Assembly (NCBI GenBank): GCA_004794655.1
Contig: SMMW01000042.1
Location: 3,644,501-3,708,500, forward strand
DNA: 64,000 bases
From: Marisa cornuarietis
Taxonomy: Eukaryota; Mollusca; Gastropoda; Architaenioglossa; Ampullariidae
Direction of reading: 5' to 3'
The notes beneath the pieces were generated by a model, which was given only the letters and a program-made list of their open reading frames with translations, was not told the DNA's origin and did no database searches. Made by a program: the position numbers and the translations under genes. Shown piece after piece: positions 1 to 12,209 of this stretch. Each line of letters starts with the position of its first letter. Positions within the stretch are counted from its first letter, which is position 1.

Positions 1-173
1 AAACTGTTAGAAATGGTTGCTGATGAAATGTACAATGAGAAAATTTTCTTAAATTCCATTTTCAGTTTATTTTGTGTTGATGCATCTTATATTATACGTG
101 TCAGTTTTGTCTTAAAGTGTAATGTTTTGCAAGCCTAGAACAAAATTTTCAGTACCGACATTTTTTTCTGCAG

Positions 174-383
174 CTATGCCTCCTCTGCCACCACCACCTG
201 ATGCAGGAGCAGACTCTTTTGACTACCCCCAGATGCCACCAGCTCTACCCCCACCTGAGTTTAGTGACATGCAAGGACATCGATCAGAGAGCCAGTCAGG
301 ATTACCAGAGGACCCCTATGCAGCAACTGGGCCAGGCCTTCTGGGACAAGAGAGCTGGGTGCCCAAGACATACATCGAGAAAG
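174..383 (+). CDS. Abi: Abl interactor (Abi), penultimate coding exon
   Basis: This exon encodes 69 whole codons of a proline-rich linker ending in WVPKTYIEK, the segment that directly precedes the SH3 domain in Abi-family proteins. The acceptor is a pyrimidine tract ending in CAG at 171-173. The donor GTTAGT starts at 384 after the first base of a codon, so the intron is phase 1. Poly-proline runs (PPLPPPPD, PPALPPPEF) fit the family's Pro-rich region. Abi proteins belong to the WAVE regulatory complex, which drives Arp2/3 actin branching, and bind Abl kinases; this is family knowledge. Only the C-terminal end of the gene lies in the window, and the upstream exons would lie left of position 1. 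The methionine at 176 is internal and not a start. Confidence 0.88.
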
Positions 384-696
384 GTTAGTCGTGCACCCAG
401 AAAGAGGTTGCCTGTGATTTTACAGCTGTGACCCTTTCCTTTCACAAATAAAATTATTATTTTTATATACTGTTCTTAATGTTTGATGCTTCCAGATGAA
501 ATTTTGTCTAGCATTTTTTTACACACATGCATTCTCTGGATATGAAATAATGAAACTTTAACATAAATGGGATATTTGTATGGGGCACTTTATAAGTCAT
601 CCTGTGCTAGAAGTATAGTTGGAGATTTTTCAATTTTACAGTCCTTTATTTTAGTTGATATTGTGCATTGTATCATTTGCCTTTGATGGGTGCTGA

Positions 697-888
<192 letters not shown>

Positions 889-3800
889 TGTCAGATGGTA
901 GAAGGAGGGAGTCAATTGTTTTCTATAAAATCTATTATTTTTGTGTAAAACAGTGCTTATATTCTGCTTATTGGCAGCTGCAAATGAATAGTATCTCTAT
1001 GTGAAGCTAAAACATGACTGTATGGCAAGCTGATACACATCAGGGATAGTTTACATCCAGGCATCACCAAGACATTAAGTAAGCATTACAGTCTGTGTAA
1101 AGAAAACTGATTTCAGTTTCGAATTTGACTGAAGATGTTCATGCCAAGTACTACGTTTGGAATGCATTATTTTGATGCCAAAGCATCCTAGTCAATCACC
1201 AGACATAACTGAGATCAGTTAATCCATATTTCTGATTAGAGGATTTTCCTATTTTCTGTTTTCCCACCTTTCTTCATGGAAAGCATAGATGACAGGTTTT
1301 TGATCTTGGCATTTGAAAGTTTAACAGTGGCTAATAAGCTTTATTGCCTATGCATTATGATGACATAAAGAAAACCTTGATTTGACTGATTGATATTTTG
1401 TGTGTGTGTGTGTGTGTGTATGATCTTTCAAAGTTGAATGTATTGAATATGGCATTTTAACAGATATTCTTTACAAGTTATTTATTCACACATTCTTGTA
1501 AATAGCTGTTTACTTAAATATTTTAAAAAATGTATTTAGTCTTGAAAATATATTGGATCACATGCATATTTTTTTTATTGAAGATGTTCTTCTCTATGTT
1601 ATTTGAATTTTGCTTCAAAATATTCATTTTTCAGAAAATGTTAGACTAATGCCTCTTAGGCTTAGGCAATAAGCAGGCACAAGAGTATCAGATAGCACCT
1701 GGTAAATACTATCAGTAGGTTATAGAATCATTAGCACAGTTTATTTAACAGACCAAGTTAGGAATAGTCCTTATCACATTAAGATATGCTTCCTAATGTT
1801 GGAGCAGGTAGCATAATGGTTAGAGCAATGGCATCTGTACTCAAAGGCACATGCTAGCTGGCTTGATATGGGTGTGATCTGGCGTATTGTTATCAGTTGA
1901 CCTGGGTGTGGAATCAGTACCTGACTGTAGAGGCTAGGGGAAGGTAAGGCAGTGAGGGAGATGAAATGGGCACTGTGCTAAAAAAATACTGACCCCAAGG
2001 TAACTGCAGTCTCTAAAAAAAATTCCCATAACATCTTAAGGTCATGGACTACTATTTTCATGTTCTCAAGTCTCTGTATTTGAGTGGGAAAAGAAACTTC
2101 CTAAGATTCTAAAATTAAAAATTACAACTGCTGTATTCTTTTATTAGTTTTTTATTTCCAAGTTTTTCATCTTTATTGTCCTCAAAACAATCCTTCTCCT
2201 CAAAATGAACTTATTACATTGTCACAGTGGTGCTTTATATCAATGTGTCTACACATTCCATGCAATTGTAAAGGTGTTGCATTTGAGTAGCATAAAGCTG
2301 ATTGATCTCTATTCCTGGCTGATTTAGTGATTTATTTTAATGCAAGCACTTGTCCCCCTTTACATTTTTCATTGTATTAAATCTCCATTCTTATTAAAGT
2401 GGAAACCTTAGTGTAATAGTGTTATATTGGTTTCTGGGTCTAACCCAAAGGCATTGTGTAGGGTTTGTCAGTGGAAGAGTCAGAACATATTTTAAAAGAA
2501 CCTCAGCCTCTAGAACCAAGCCCTGTCTGTTCCCTTTTTCCAATCAGTGCTGTAATTACTTTTTTCATATGTCTAAATGTTCTTTGTAATCAGCAAGAAT
2601 AGACTGTTAAAATATGAAGGTGAAATCCATGCAACCAAGCTACTGATCAGCTACTTAAATTTTCATTTCTTTACTCTGTACATTATATATATATATGCAT
2701 GCAGGTATGTGTGTAGCTGAACAAACACTTTTGAGGAATCTCAGATACATAAGTAGGAAAAAGACATCATTTTTTACCTTCAATTTTCCTAACAAGTCAA
2801 AATAAACTTGAGGGGAAATCATTCTTGTTTTTCATGATCTTTGTAAATTGTTTTTCAGTGTGTATGTGCATGTGGGTGTATGTTTGTGTGGATAAAAAAT
2901 GTGTCTGTAGTAGAATGTGCAAATTTTAAGTTCACTAAAGTGATGATTCATAGCAGAAATCAAAGAATAATGTTTGAGCAAGACCTCTTTTACTGGTACA
3001 GTACAGGCCATTTAAGCTTTTTTCTTGGCTAATATTTGGCAGAAATGCTTAAAATTAGACAGGAAAGAATACCTTGTGATAGACAATAATTTAGCCAAGT
3101 TTGAATTTACTCGTTCTTTTTTGAGTGGAGTTTGATTTTGTAAAAAAAAAAAAACTGACTTTAAAAGTATGTCTGGAATACAATTAAAAGAAATTATTAG
3201 CATAAATGTAAAGATCTATATAAATGTGTATTGTGCAAAATAAGGGATACATTTAATATTTTCTGCATGGTATATATGCTTATTATGAGATTTTATGTTT
3301 ACTGCCAAAGGTAAGAGGCTGCCCCACATGAGGCTGTCACAGATAGGCATGTGCTGTGCACCTTCTCATACATGTACTTAGAAATGATTTATAAGTACTC
3401 CTTCCAAATATGGTTGGCAGTATGCATTTGAAGTGACTTCATACTGTAACTGCTGTAAAATGTATGAGTAAAACAAAGTTAAAAGTTATACAGTAAAAGT
3501 TATTTTTGAGGTTTTGCGCTTGTGATGTAAACAGTCAAAGCATTATATAACCTGTAGTTTAGCATTAGTTGTTTTTTTTTACAAAAAATATATATCTATT
3601 TGAAAGATCTGAAAATTTGTGGTGCTGTTTGCTATGGAGAGGAAATATAATATCATATAATGAATGCAGTTTTCCATGAAAATGTAGCATACAGCACAAC
3701 CCAGCTTGGCAAGAATGCATATTACAGTGACGACTCTCTATCATCCTTGACATGCTGAGTCATATCCTGACAAGGCCTGAGAGTCACAGGTTTGGTTGTC

Positions 3801-4640
3801 TTGACTACAGAATTTAAGCACAAAAAATAACTACCATATAAATAATTAAATAAACTGAAAGTTTACTATGTGGTTGACAGTGACTCACTGCTAAAAAATA
3901 CATTTGTGACAGGGTATTTTTGAGAGATTTTCTTACAAACACGATTAGTAATCAAGTTTTGGTTTACAAATCCATTGTAGTTGCATGAAGAGCGGGTACT
4001 GTAATATTTCTTGGAGTTAAAGTCATTTCTGGGGAAAAAATTGGACAACAAACATAGAACAACAAAAAATACTGGCATGTAAATATATATCAGTCTAAAA
4101 GTAGAGAACCATATGTCTTCAGCTATAGTCGCATGCAAAAGGATTCACTACAAGCAAAGTACAACACACCTCCATGACTAGGAAAATTTTTCAATCTAAT
4201 CTACATATGTTGTGTTTGTTGTTCCTGACAGACCTCAGCAGTCCAGAAATTTAAAGCAGTCACTCCACTAAACAAATAAACTTTGTATTAGCAAGGTTAC
4301 AAGAAAATTAGTAGTGTGCAAGATCGTATTTGTATGACAATTTTATAGGATGTATTATATTATTCGATTCTTGTTCTCTTTGTATTCTTGTTTTCGTCAC
4401 AAAGTTTAAGCTGTTAATACCTGTATGGACATTTGAGGAATTGAGCTGATGCAGATTTTTTCCTTTCTTTCTTTGATTTTGCTTTAATTTATAATTCTCA
4501 ATTGAAAATTTTTTGCCTTGATGAACTTTTGAATGAAGATATTTTAATTAACACTCATCATAATAAAATTTAAAGTCAATTTAGTGAGAAACAACAAATG
4601 GTTTTAAATATCACGAAGGTTTGTTTTATAAAATAAATAA
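889..4640 (+). other. Abi 3' UTR and AT-rich downstream sequence
   Basis: No coding signal is seen on either strand. The stretch is strongly AT-rich with a (GT)n run near 1400-1420. Several AATAAA motifs on the + strand could end the Abi transcript, including ones near 2801, 4274 and 4561. Which one is used cannot be read from sequence alone. A SINE-like insertion lies at about 1801-2030. Confidence 0.4.
1801..2030 (+). mobile_element. tRNA-derived SINE-like element
   Basis: A match to the RNA polymerase III A box (TAGCATAATGG, 1809-1819) follows a GGAGCAG start. A degraded B box (GGGTGTGATCT) lies about 50 bases downstream. The unrelated body runs on to a short A-rich end near 2016. This head-plus-body layout is that of tRNA-derived SINEs. 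The B box is eroded, so this is probably an old inactive copy. Its borders are approximate and no target duplication was found. Confidence 0.4.
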
Positions 4641-4710
4641 TTTTCTTACCTCCTATAATTAGTTTCATGGTCAGGTGAACAGCTGCGGCCAGCAGTTGAT
4701 TGCAATTGAT

Positions 4711-4722
4711 GGCTATATATAT
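4711..4722 (+). promoter_or_regulatory. TATA-like element before a candidate first exon
   Basis: CTATATATATTG lies about 140 bases upstream of the ATG at 4859 in a short, less AT-rich island. It is offered only because it pairs with the candidate exon that follows. TATA-like strings are common in AT-rich DNA. Confidence 0.2.
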
Positions 4723-4858
4723 TGCACCATATAAGCAAGCACACACGCATACACAGTTACTAGGATTCTATCGTAGTATGTCATGCTTTGGAGAAGAGGG
4801 GAATGTGCACACGTAATACACATTCAACAGAGGGCAGCGACGTTTCGTGTATAATACC

Positions 4859-4906
4859 ATGGATCAGAAAGGGAGTGCGGAGTGGGATGTAGAACTGCAG
4901 CACCGG
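4859..4906 (+). CDS. Candidate first coding exon of an unidentified + strand gene
   Basis: ATG at 4859 opens 16 codons (MDQKGSAEWDVELQHR) that end exactly at a good donor, GTGAGA at 4907, in phase 0. Local base composition changes here from AT-rich to balanced, and a TATA-like string lies upstream. I could not identify a following exon, so no function is proposed. It could equally be a chance short open frame. Confidence 0.22.
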
Positions 4907-7900
4907 GTGAGAAAGAATTAAAGTTTGGTGGGTATTCTTGCATCAGTTTGAATTGAGGCTTGCGTGGAGTTGTGTACCGTTAATTAACTGCCTTTCTAAG
5001 CCAGGTGATAGGGACAGCTTTTTTTGTTTTGTTTTTTTTTTGCTTTTGCACCTGTTAAAATTATAGTGCCAGGTTATCGAAGCAGACGAGAGATTCCCCC
5101 TATTCGGATGACCGGAAATCTACACCGTTAATTCAGTCCAAACCAGATTATAAAAAATACTCGTTTTGTCTACAAAAAGGTCATAGGCTGTGGACGGTCT
5201 GTGACAATTATAGGCAAAGATTAAATTGATGGGAAAAAGGTTATATTTGCAATACGGGAAGTAACTCTACCAGTAACGTAAAAATCTGTGGAGTATCTTC
5301 CCTTAGAACAGTTTGCGAGAACCGTCACCAAAACTTCCATTATCTCTGAAAGTATAGAAATCTGTATTTGTGCGTTGGTGGGTTGTACACGTGTGTGTGT
5401 GTGTGTGTCAGACAGACCAACAGATCTGTTATTTCTATTAATTACTGCAATAGCTCACTGCTTTTCAGCGACAGTAAGAGCACAACTGTAAACAAATAAA
5501 ATAGTTTTAAATGTCTTTTTATTTGCCCTTCATAATCTTCCTTCTTGTAGCCCCGCCTTCATCATCAAAACGCTGAGACCAAATGACGATAATAAGTAGT
5601 AGAAAATTTCGTTTCATTAAATAACAGACAACTCTATGCAATGTACAAACTAAATACATTACACGATAACAAAATACAAAAAAAATCCCAAAGGTGCAAC
5701 AACATATAAAAAAAAAACTTAATAGTTAAGCAATTCAAACAACATGCATTTTGTGACCATATCACCTTCACAAAAGTCTTAATAATGCAGGTTTTCTACC
5801 TCGTTCATAATTTTATGCTGGGTAAATAGGCTGATCAAATGTTAAAAATGGCCTTACTCGTGATGTTAGATTTTTAATGCCAGCGGGGTTCTAATAGAAA
5901 ACAGCAAATCTTAAAAAATCTCGGTAGTATTAAGGCCGTGATAAAAAAAAATAACAGAATATCGACACTGTTTTCTGTGCGCCTGATGGTCACTGCCCTT
6001 CTGACATCGGAGACAGGTTTGTCTCCTTGATCCTACATGACACTTCTAGCAAAATATTTTACTCACAAAGAACATCGTGGAAAATTATGCAAATTAGGAT
6101 GAACACATGACCTGAACAAATGCTTTTCACTCTACATAAATTTGGTTTCCTTAAACTACTTGACGTAAATTACCAACAATCTTACAACGCTATTTACACA
6201 GTCGTGAATATGCACATGGCTACACTAAACCACACACACACACACACTTAAAGGAATGCATCCGCATATCCCTGGCTCCTTGCAGTCTCTCTCTGTCCGA
6301 TAGTGAAGAAGCAGCCAACCACACGCAAATATAGAAATACAACCTGCGTTCACACGCCTTAATATACTGTTATATTACAATCAGACTCTACTCAAGAGAC
6401 ACCACATACCAGTAATACTAAACAAAAAAGGACACCAGTAAGATTACGAAAAATGGCTGCACATGTGCACAGAGTTTAACAGCAATGGCAGCATGTAAAT
6501 GTCTGACAATATAACGCCTTAACAGCGGTTTTTTTTCTCTCTCACTCACGCACTCACTCAGAAGAATCGACCTTCTTAGGGCATGCTGCTCTATGAACAG
6601 CCCTGAATTTTTACATCGCTCAAAAATACTGGCTCAGTGTTTTCGACCTTTACAGATACTCGTACAAAGATAAGAAACAGGATAAGGACCAATAGGCAAT
6701 AAAATCCTAAGAGATAAAGCTAGTAGTAACAGCAGCATCAGAAGTAGTAAGAGAGGTAGGAGGAGGAATAACAGCAGCAGCAGTAGCAGCACTGATGCAC
6801 GGGTCGAGAAAGGATTGGAGTGATGATGTTGTTGTTGGTATTTTCACTGGTCACCGCCTGGGACTATGAGATGATATAGGATGAAAAAGCGTGTTTCACC
6901 GTTATCGACATCCTAGATGTCGACATTAGGGAAGACAGCGATGACTAGAAGACAATATATTTATGAGGGCAGTCTCCCTTGAAATATGCGTCATATCAGT
7001 CCAACAAAAAGTAAGAGGATCACGCAATGGATTGTGGGTCTATTTGTAACTACAACATTAACAGCAGGATAGAATACATTTACTCCAGACAATTCTCAAT
7101 GTAAATGTATGGTAAGTTTTCATTTCCTTTTTTGATTTCGTAAATTCATCAACAACCGTCAATACGGTCTATACAAATAAATATAGGAATCTGTTTGTGA
7201 ATAATAGATCTTTTGATATCTGCGAACAGGTGAGAGACCGCAAAGGAAGACAGTTTCTTTAAAGTGCCGAATAATACTGATCAAGTAAATTTCTATAAGC
7301 CATGATTTTTTTAAAACCACAGCTTCAATGCCGTTGGCTAGACATACAAATGCAGTGGTTAGAGGAAAACAAGACAATCTGTACTATTTAAATTTAAAGT
7401 ACTTTTGGATTAATTTATCCTCATCCGATGTGTGCGTTTGATTCCTTATGCTAAGATCTTAATGCACTTTGGACATGCTAGGCTACGTGACATGTCAGCG
7501 CAAGGAGCGTAACATCGGATGGTTTCTTACTAAGGATTGTCATAGAGATCCTAAATAGTTAAACAAGTGCAGACTCTGAACGAGCAATTAGTGACCAGAA
7601 TCTACAACATGTTTGTGAGAACTGTGCAAAGGCAGAGAAATTAAGCCATGACAACACGTGATAAGGTGGGACAAACGGCACGAGATAAAAGATCTAGGTA
7701 AAATGCAAAAGGCTGATTGGAGAAGACGGTGGACAAAGAAAAAAGAAGAAATAATAAGGATTCAGCGGCCAGAAACGCTGCCTTCAACATGCAGCAATAC
7801 AGCTAAGCCGACAGCAATTCATAATAATACAGATAGTCAAATAAATAAATAAACAAATAAATAAATAATTCCAGCAGCGAAAAAACTAACTTGAGAAAGT

Positions 7901-8929
7901 AAGTTTGTAATTTAGTTTCAATGGGAACAACCGTACAACAGATATATTGCAAAAGATCAGTTTTACAACAGACGTAAAGATCTAGTCACAAGCGGCTTCC
8001 AGAAAATATATATTCGACGACAAACAACATTGATTTCTCTTGTTAAATAACCAGCCTTTCAAGTTTCTTGTCTGCCACATCATGAGACGAGAAATTGAAA
8101 CGACATATAGAGTATGTAGTCACGCCAAACTATTAAACGATGATGATCATAGGGCTAGCTGAATGATTGCTTCTTAAGGTTGTTATGTTAATGCTTCCTT
8201 GAAAGTTCTAAAACAAAATAGGTTTTTTGTCACCTTTTTCAAAATATGCTTGACATCATAATATTTTTTAAAATGCTGGAATGCTGTTCTTTTGGTGTCA
8301 AGCATGTTACATCCTGTGGCAGTGCTTGTAGTCATAAAAGTGAATGATAAACAACACTTTTGAGCAAGTCTGTTTCAGCTTCTTTTTCAACCCTAATGCA
8401 TGCATAATTGAATCGGTAATAATTTGTTTCAAAAAAAAAGGGAAAAAATAATACAAGAAGGAAGGAAAAAAATTAGTTCTCTCCCCTCCCCTCGAAAAGC
8501 ATGGCTTTTCTATTAAAATTTGTACGCTAAGGAGACCTAACTACATGGTGATAGAAGGGGGATTTGAGGAACTGCATCAGCTTCTACCCCTGCGTAAGAT
8601 GACAGGGCTTTTTCCATCTCTCAAAGACTCTCTGTCTCGTATTGAGTGCAGCAAGAACTTTCTATTCCTCAGTGAATAGTAAATCTTTTCTAAAAGAGAT
8701 GCGCAGCTTACTGAAAGAGACTATTGTGAAGGATCAGGGCAAAGCACAAAGCTACCGGTCATCGAGGCGCTTATCACGAACAGTTTTTTTTTTTTTTTTT
8801 TTGGAAGTTGAAAGGTAATGGTGCATGGGACGATAAGAATGCATTGTGTATTACACATCAACAACAATAATCACTATTTTCTCAAAGAATATCAACGACT
8901 GTCATTTGGGGTTGTGATATCTGTGTGTA

Positions 8930-8978
<49 letters not shown>

Positions 8979-11865
8979 ATTATTATTAAAACAGAGGTCG
9001 ATCTAAAACTTTCTATTATATTTAATTTGCTTTGGTTGGAAGGAGTGTTGTGGTGTTCGAAAGAGACAACATTACCAAAGAAAATACATACAACCACGCT
9101 AACAACTACTAAATCGACAGCCTATCGTATTATTTTGAAAACTGTCATTCATTACAGCACCTTCGTTTATATGGTGGAAGATGTACGTACACAGGCGCGG
9201 AGAGAACAGATATGAAGAGGCCAAGACACTTCCCCCAGCCCCTACAAAAATCGGGAATTTTCTGGTCGTTACCCTAAATCATCATCAAAAGACCATAATG
9301 TCCTTTCTTTCACTGCCACAGCAATGATCGCCTTGCTTTTCCTCGTGTCGCTCAAAATGCTTTATCATCGTCGATGTTCCCGTCTTCGTCGTAGTTCTCG
9401 TCGTCATCACTATCATCAAAACTGGAGACCAAAAGGTGACAGGAGTGAGAAAGGGGATAGTAAAAAGGCGCGTTATTTTGTGGAAGCAAGAAATTGTCTT
9501 ACAGACGCTGTAGACGACACTTATTTCTTCAATGTGTTTAGGTTGAGTCAGCAGGAACATGTCTGACTCTTGAACTATTGAACCTTGACGAATCCTGCTA
9601 GCGCAAACACGACAAAATCAATGGATTTATACAAATCATCATCATCATCATAATCATCATGTGCTTGCGTTCTCATCTGCTCCTTCCCAGCACTGTTGGC
9701 TTGTTTTGTCCTGTTTCTGCGCGTTTTAGAAGCGCTTCTGAAACTGCGGAATCACAGCCAGATATTGCCGTTTGTTCTCTGTTCAAAAACAATCCAGGAT
9801 CTTTGTATAAGTATCACTGTTTGTTGTTTTTAGACCCAGTCAGCAAACTAAGTGTATATCACGGAAAGCTTGTCGGGACCTGTGAAGACGTGCCACGTCC
9901 AGAAATAAATGGCGTGTGCCGGAGAAGTGATCTAAACCTCACTTTGTTGGTGCGCCACCATACTGTCTCGTTCGAACAAAGGTCAAAGTAGATTGAGTAC
10001 ATTAACAATAGTGAAACTATAAATACAAATTTCAGGTTATATAACATATTTCAATAATTTGCCCACAAATGACGGTGACCACTTTTGTGCAAGTTCAATT
10101 TGAACAAACTTGAAACAAGTAAAGTGAACAGCAGGGTAAAACAAAACAAAATAAAAAAAAAAAAAAAAAAACAGAAAGATCATTACATCAAGTAAGCACT
10201 TGAGCAAAACAAGATAAAACATTTTCCAAATAACTCAGAATATATACAACGAATATTAGAATACGGCTTAGCCGTCGGAATACTGGGAAATTTTGACATA
10301 AAAACCCAAACCAAAGTTTGAATTTTTCGATCTGCTGGCAATGTCTGTATAACGAGCGCTGCGTAACATAAAGTGTCCATGCTTGAAAAAAGGAAGAGCA
10401 TTCTAATCACATGCACTTTTCTACAACAAATATGCATAAGAGGTGTCGGCTGGTGTTGGATTGAGATGCAGTCAGCTATCAAGATGGCATGCAAGCTGTA
10501 AAATCATGCTTGAATAAGCAGAGTGTCAACATAAGCTAACAAGATGGGTGGCTTCACACGAATGGTGTTTGGGGACTGATGGTGCTTATTAAGACTAGAC
10601 CTATGGAGCTTTATTTTCTGGAATAAGTGTTTAGAAAATAAAGACAGGTGGGCGCCTGTCTACACTGTCCGAAAATGTACGTGAAAAGGAAACGAGCGTT
10701 TATCAAACGTAGATATCCAAACTCGGTATTTATGTATGACAAACGAACATTTCCTCTCATTCGGCGTTTACACACGTTAAACATGTGGACCATCTTTGGA
10801 TTAGAGGATGTTTTCGGATAGTGCTTTGGCTAATATAGTCACAGATCTTGGCAATATTTTTGTGGATGCTAAATACCAGTGTGCGCCGAGCGCCTAGGTG
10901 GTTTGTCCGACAGCCGTGCTTATGAACCCGTCAGAACTTCACACGATGTTTGATGCTCACAAAGCTGATTAAAAGACCTTCACTAACGCACCTTTCTTGC
11001 CTCACCTTCATACCAGATCTGCAACCATTGTACAACGTTGAAACAAAGTTTTAGATTATCCTGTCATGGACAGAGACAGGATGGTGAGTGGGACTTGTGC
11101 TCGTCGGTCGATGTGATGTCACTTCGCAAAGCAGATGTTACTGCATTTCATCCACAGAATCGCTTACGAATGGAAATAATAGCTTGTGTTCACGTAGATC
11201 ATGGCTTTACTGCAAAAAGCACTTCCCGTCAATCTTTCACAATTGATATCGACCTCTTCTTTCAGCATGGCACTAAGTAGTTCATTATTGTTAGGAGCCA
11301 TTGTCAGAGGCAAAACGTGCAGGCGTCTGGCTGCACCACGTGATCAGGAGGTCGACTAAGAATGTTCCTTGAGTTTCCATTTTCCTTTTCTCATTTTTGA
11401 AGAAATATCACATACATCTAATTACCACAGATATCGTTTCTATTTCTTTTTTAAATATGATTTTGTCTCTTTACAGACGACATTACAAATTATTGATACC
11501 GAACTAAAAAATTTTTTCCTCAACATACAGTACTTGTTTCAGATCTTATCTCTTACAGCTTATTCTACAGAAATTAAACGTTTTCTTCTTTGACACACAT
11601 ATTTCAGACCCCACCGTAATGGGCGTTTCCGGTAAAGATCTGTAGTTCTTCCCGCTGTTACTATCAATTTCATTATCCCCTAACGAAAAAGGGCAATCAA
11701 AGAGGACCTTTTCCTGTCAATGTTCGTTGACTGCAACAGAGCCTTTCAGAGGCACGTTCTACCCACGGCGTCTCCGCTGCTTCATTGCGGAGTTGGCTCC
11801 CAGAAGTAGTTTGGCAGCGCTTGTAGGTAGCCCAGCAAGACCTCCCAGTATTCCGGGGCGACTTG
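4907..11865. other. Intergenic region without recognised genes
   Basis: The stretch holds only short open frames with no domain, several A/T homopolymers, TCG/ATC-rich low-complexity DNA around 9360-9420 and 9636-9660, and a GT/GA microsatellite at 8931-8974. It includes the likely 3' UTR of the - strand semaphorin gene. The nearest - strand AATAAA below its stop codon is at 10610-10615. I looked here for further thrombospondin-repeat or transmembrane exons on the - strand and saw none. Confidence 0.4.
8931..8974. repeat. Compound (GT)n(GA)n microsatellite
   Basis: A GT run passes directly into a GA run. It makes apparent open frames on both strands that should be ignored. Confidence 0.9.
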
Positions 11866-12209
11866 TCATCCGTAGCCGCATTTCTGGCATACCAGGAACA
11901 CGCCCAGGGTGCGACAGTTGCAGTACTTCTGGAAGAGTTTCCGTTTGTAGCGGCAGAACTTCCGCAGCACTCGGTCCACGGAAGTGAAAGCGTCTATAGA
12001 TGTGATGGAATTCCTCAGCTCACCTGACGTCTGGCAGCCGTGGCCGTTGTTGTGGCAGAAACGCGCCTGCGACTTTGCAAACGACGTCTTAATCAGCTTC
12101 CGTTTTGGAACGCTGGCACGGCAGGTGAAGCGGAACCGCTGTTCAAAGTAACCGCCTGTCGTGCGGTTGGTTTGAATCCACTCTGTCCACGGGGAGATTC
12201 TGGTGACTT
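11866..12209 (-). CDS. Sema5: Sema5 exon 16: atypical fourth repeat and C-terminal Cys-rich tail
   Basis: The exon starts after acceptor TTATAG and encodes [20 protein letters not shown] then [15 protein letters not shown] and [13 protein letters not shown]. This matches the unusual Sema5 repeat that lacks the CSxTCG core. The frame then runs on through [13 protein letters not shown] to a tail with [17 protein letters not shown] and [10 protein letters not shown], ending at TGA 11866-11868. The tail has five cysteines, many basic residues and no transmembrane helix. A good donor (GTGAGC, 12018-12023) lies inside the exon in phase 1, so a spliced form leading to other exons is possible, but none were found. 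Confidence 0.8.

Noticed and set aside
7658..7852. 64-codon Lys/Arg-rich frame
   Set aside because: No ATG at the start and it ends in an AATA repeat; no domain.
11994..12023. A 30-nt intron separating exon 16 from a further terminal exon at 11993
   Set aside because: GT and AG borders are present, but 30 nt is too short for a normal spliceosomal intron. The segment is 10 codons with no stop, so the exon simply continues.
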